Shown in pieces: positions 62,723-64,000 of a DNA stretch of 64,000 nt. The position numbers and the translations under genes were made by a program. Every line of letters begins with the position of its first letter. Position 1 is the first letter of the stretch. The notes beneath the pieces are model-generated. The model was not told where the DNA came from, made no database searches, and worked only from the letters and a program-made list of their open reading frames with translations. Origin of the DNA: Engraulis encrasicolus (lineage: Eukaryota; Chordata; Actinopteri; Clupeiformes; Engraulidae). Location of the stretch: assembly GCF_034702125.1 (NCBI RefSeq), contig NC_085866.1:17489815-17553814 (forward strand), written 5' to 3'.

Positions 62723-64000
62723 TGGGTGTTGAGATCTCATTGTGAAGCTTTCAGGCCAAACTGTAGTGACTGAGATTGAACAGGGTAATATTATTTAGAG
62801 CTTTGCCCTTGCTTGAGTTGTCTGCCTTTGCTTGCCTTGTTGTTTGTCTAAATTCCATTCATACAAAAAAATTAAATAAATGTACTTTTAGACACCACAC
62901 TGCACATTGCTCCCTCTTTCCAAATGGGAGAATAAAATGTAATATTTGAATGTCATCAAATGTGCGGTAATAGGAGCCATAATTAAAAAGCAGGGAAGCT
63001 TCAACAACAACACCCAAAGCCTCTGGGATGCAGTTTTTGCACTTCTTTACATGGAATGTAGTGTTTGATTCTGAAAGTTTATCTTATGAATGTTTTAAGG
63101 CCCCTAAATGCCTGTGCACCCCCCGCCCCAGTCATCTTGGCAGAGGACGGCTTGCTATTTGTCCTCAGCTTGCTATCTGTCCTCTTTAGTTGGCATATCT
63201 TGGCATACTGTGGCATCGTGCTTTCTGTCAGAGGAGCCTCTTTGTCTGGAGCTTTTTCGTCTTCTTCCTCTTCTTCTCTCTCCCTCTCTTTGAAGGAGGG
63301 GAAACGGTGAAGAATTCTTGGGGCTGCTGTGCTCCTATTCTGAGAAGACTTTCCACGTTTGTTTGTCTTGCCTGGCACTGCTCTCTGTAAGCTCTGTTGT
63401 TTTCAGCCATGCTAGCCCTGCTGTGAGACATGTCTATATTTACAGAAGCAGCTTATGATTTCATTGCAAATGTTGGAGAAAGGCCTAAGGATGATTGAAA
63501 ACAATAGGAAATCATAAAGGATGAGGATAAACCGCTCTAAATGAGCATGTGTGATTGTGTGGTAGAGCTCCCTCACATGGTCACAAATTAGCCCTCCTAT
63601 GTTTGTCCTAAAATGAACTGTGTGTGACTTCTGAGCCAATCTGCACCCCACTGAAATGGTTTTAGACTGTCTATTCTTCTTCAACACTGACAGCCATTTA
63701 AGCTATTTTAAGATGGGGTAGTTGTGGTTGAAGGGGACAGATTTGTGTCAGCATATCAGTGGACACCACTGATCACTTCATGTCTTTGTACACAAAGGTT
63801 TAATGCGTTTTAGGAATGACCGCTCTAGTGCAGACATTGCAGAGGGAGGTGGCAAGGGTGGCTGCCACAGGCAGTAACCAAAAATTATCTGATCGACAGC
63901 ATGTGTCCAGATTTCCATTTTAGCTACTCATTCCAGATTTCCAATTTAGCTACCATTTCATCACAAATGCTCTGGAAACACGGCTATACGTGCAAAATCC
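62721..64000 (+). other. mtcl3: intron 3 of the mtcl3-like gene up to the window edge
   Basis: I looked for the continuation of the coiled coil and found no exon with matching phase. No delimited repeat was seen. Confidence 0.5.

Overview
This is a piece of a ray-finned fish (teleost-type) nuclear genome. The signs are spliced vertebrate genes with GT-AG introns, abundant (GT)n/(CA)n microsatellites, tRNA-derived SINEs carrying L2-like tails, Tc1/mariner elements, and many short hAT-type elements with 8-bp target duplications. The species cannot be named from this sequence alone. There is no prokaryotic gene organisation, no CRISPR array and no operon.

Layout. (1) 1-6442 is intergenic: a long (TTG)n/(GT)n microsatellite, a possible terminal exon of a minus-strand gene (838-982, weak), a degenerate Tc1-like transposon (2430-3853), and a 1.4-kb terminal-inverted-repeat element full of a CAGGTTGAGTGGGACA motif (about 4750-6175). 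(2) 6443-50414, plus strand, holds an apparently complete rnf17 (tdrd4) gene. I resolve 37 coding exons that join in phase to about 1531 codons: an N-terminal C3HC4 RING, a coiled-coil stretch and five Tudor modules, with a polyadenylation signal at 50718. One acceptor (exon 20) is uncertain. Introns are crowded with mobile elements: a Tc1-like element with IR/DR-type ends and a nested MITE in intron 12, a MITE carrying a THAP-domain start in intron 9, an array of three repeated blocks in intron 19, and stacked hAT-like elements in intron 36. (3) 50742-54880 is intergenic and mostly repeats (CCATGGTT-rich repeat, SINEs, an L2-like LINE 3' end). (4) From 55237, plus strand, come the first three coding exons (432 codons) of an MTCL/SOGA-family coiled-coil gene, best matching MTCL3 (SOGA3). 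It runs off the right edge. Its first intron begins with GC rather than GT.

The two genes lie head to tail about 4.8 kb apart, and nothing suggests that they work together. RNF17 is a germline Tudor scaffold of the piRNA/germ-granule pathway; MTCL/SOGA proteins are microtubule-associated coiled-coil proteins. I did not find a new multi-gene system. The most unusual observations are in gene architecture: splice sites built from, or duplicated within, microsatellites (exons 13 and 36 of rnf17), the GC-AG intron of the MTCL gene, and several layered transposon insertions with intact target duplications.
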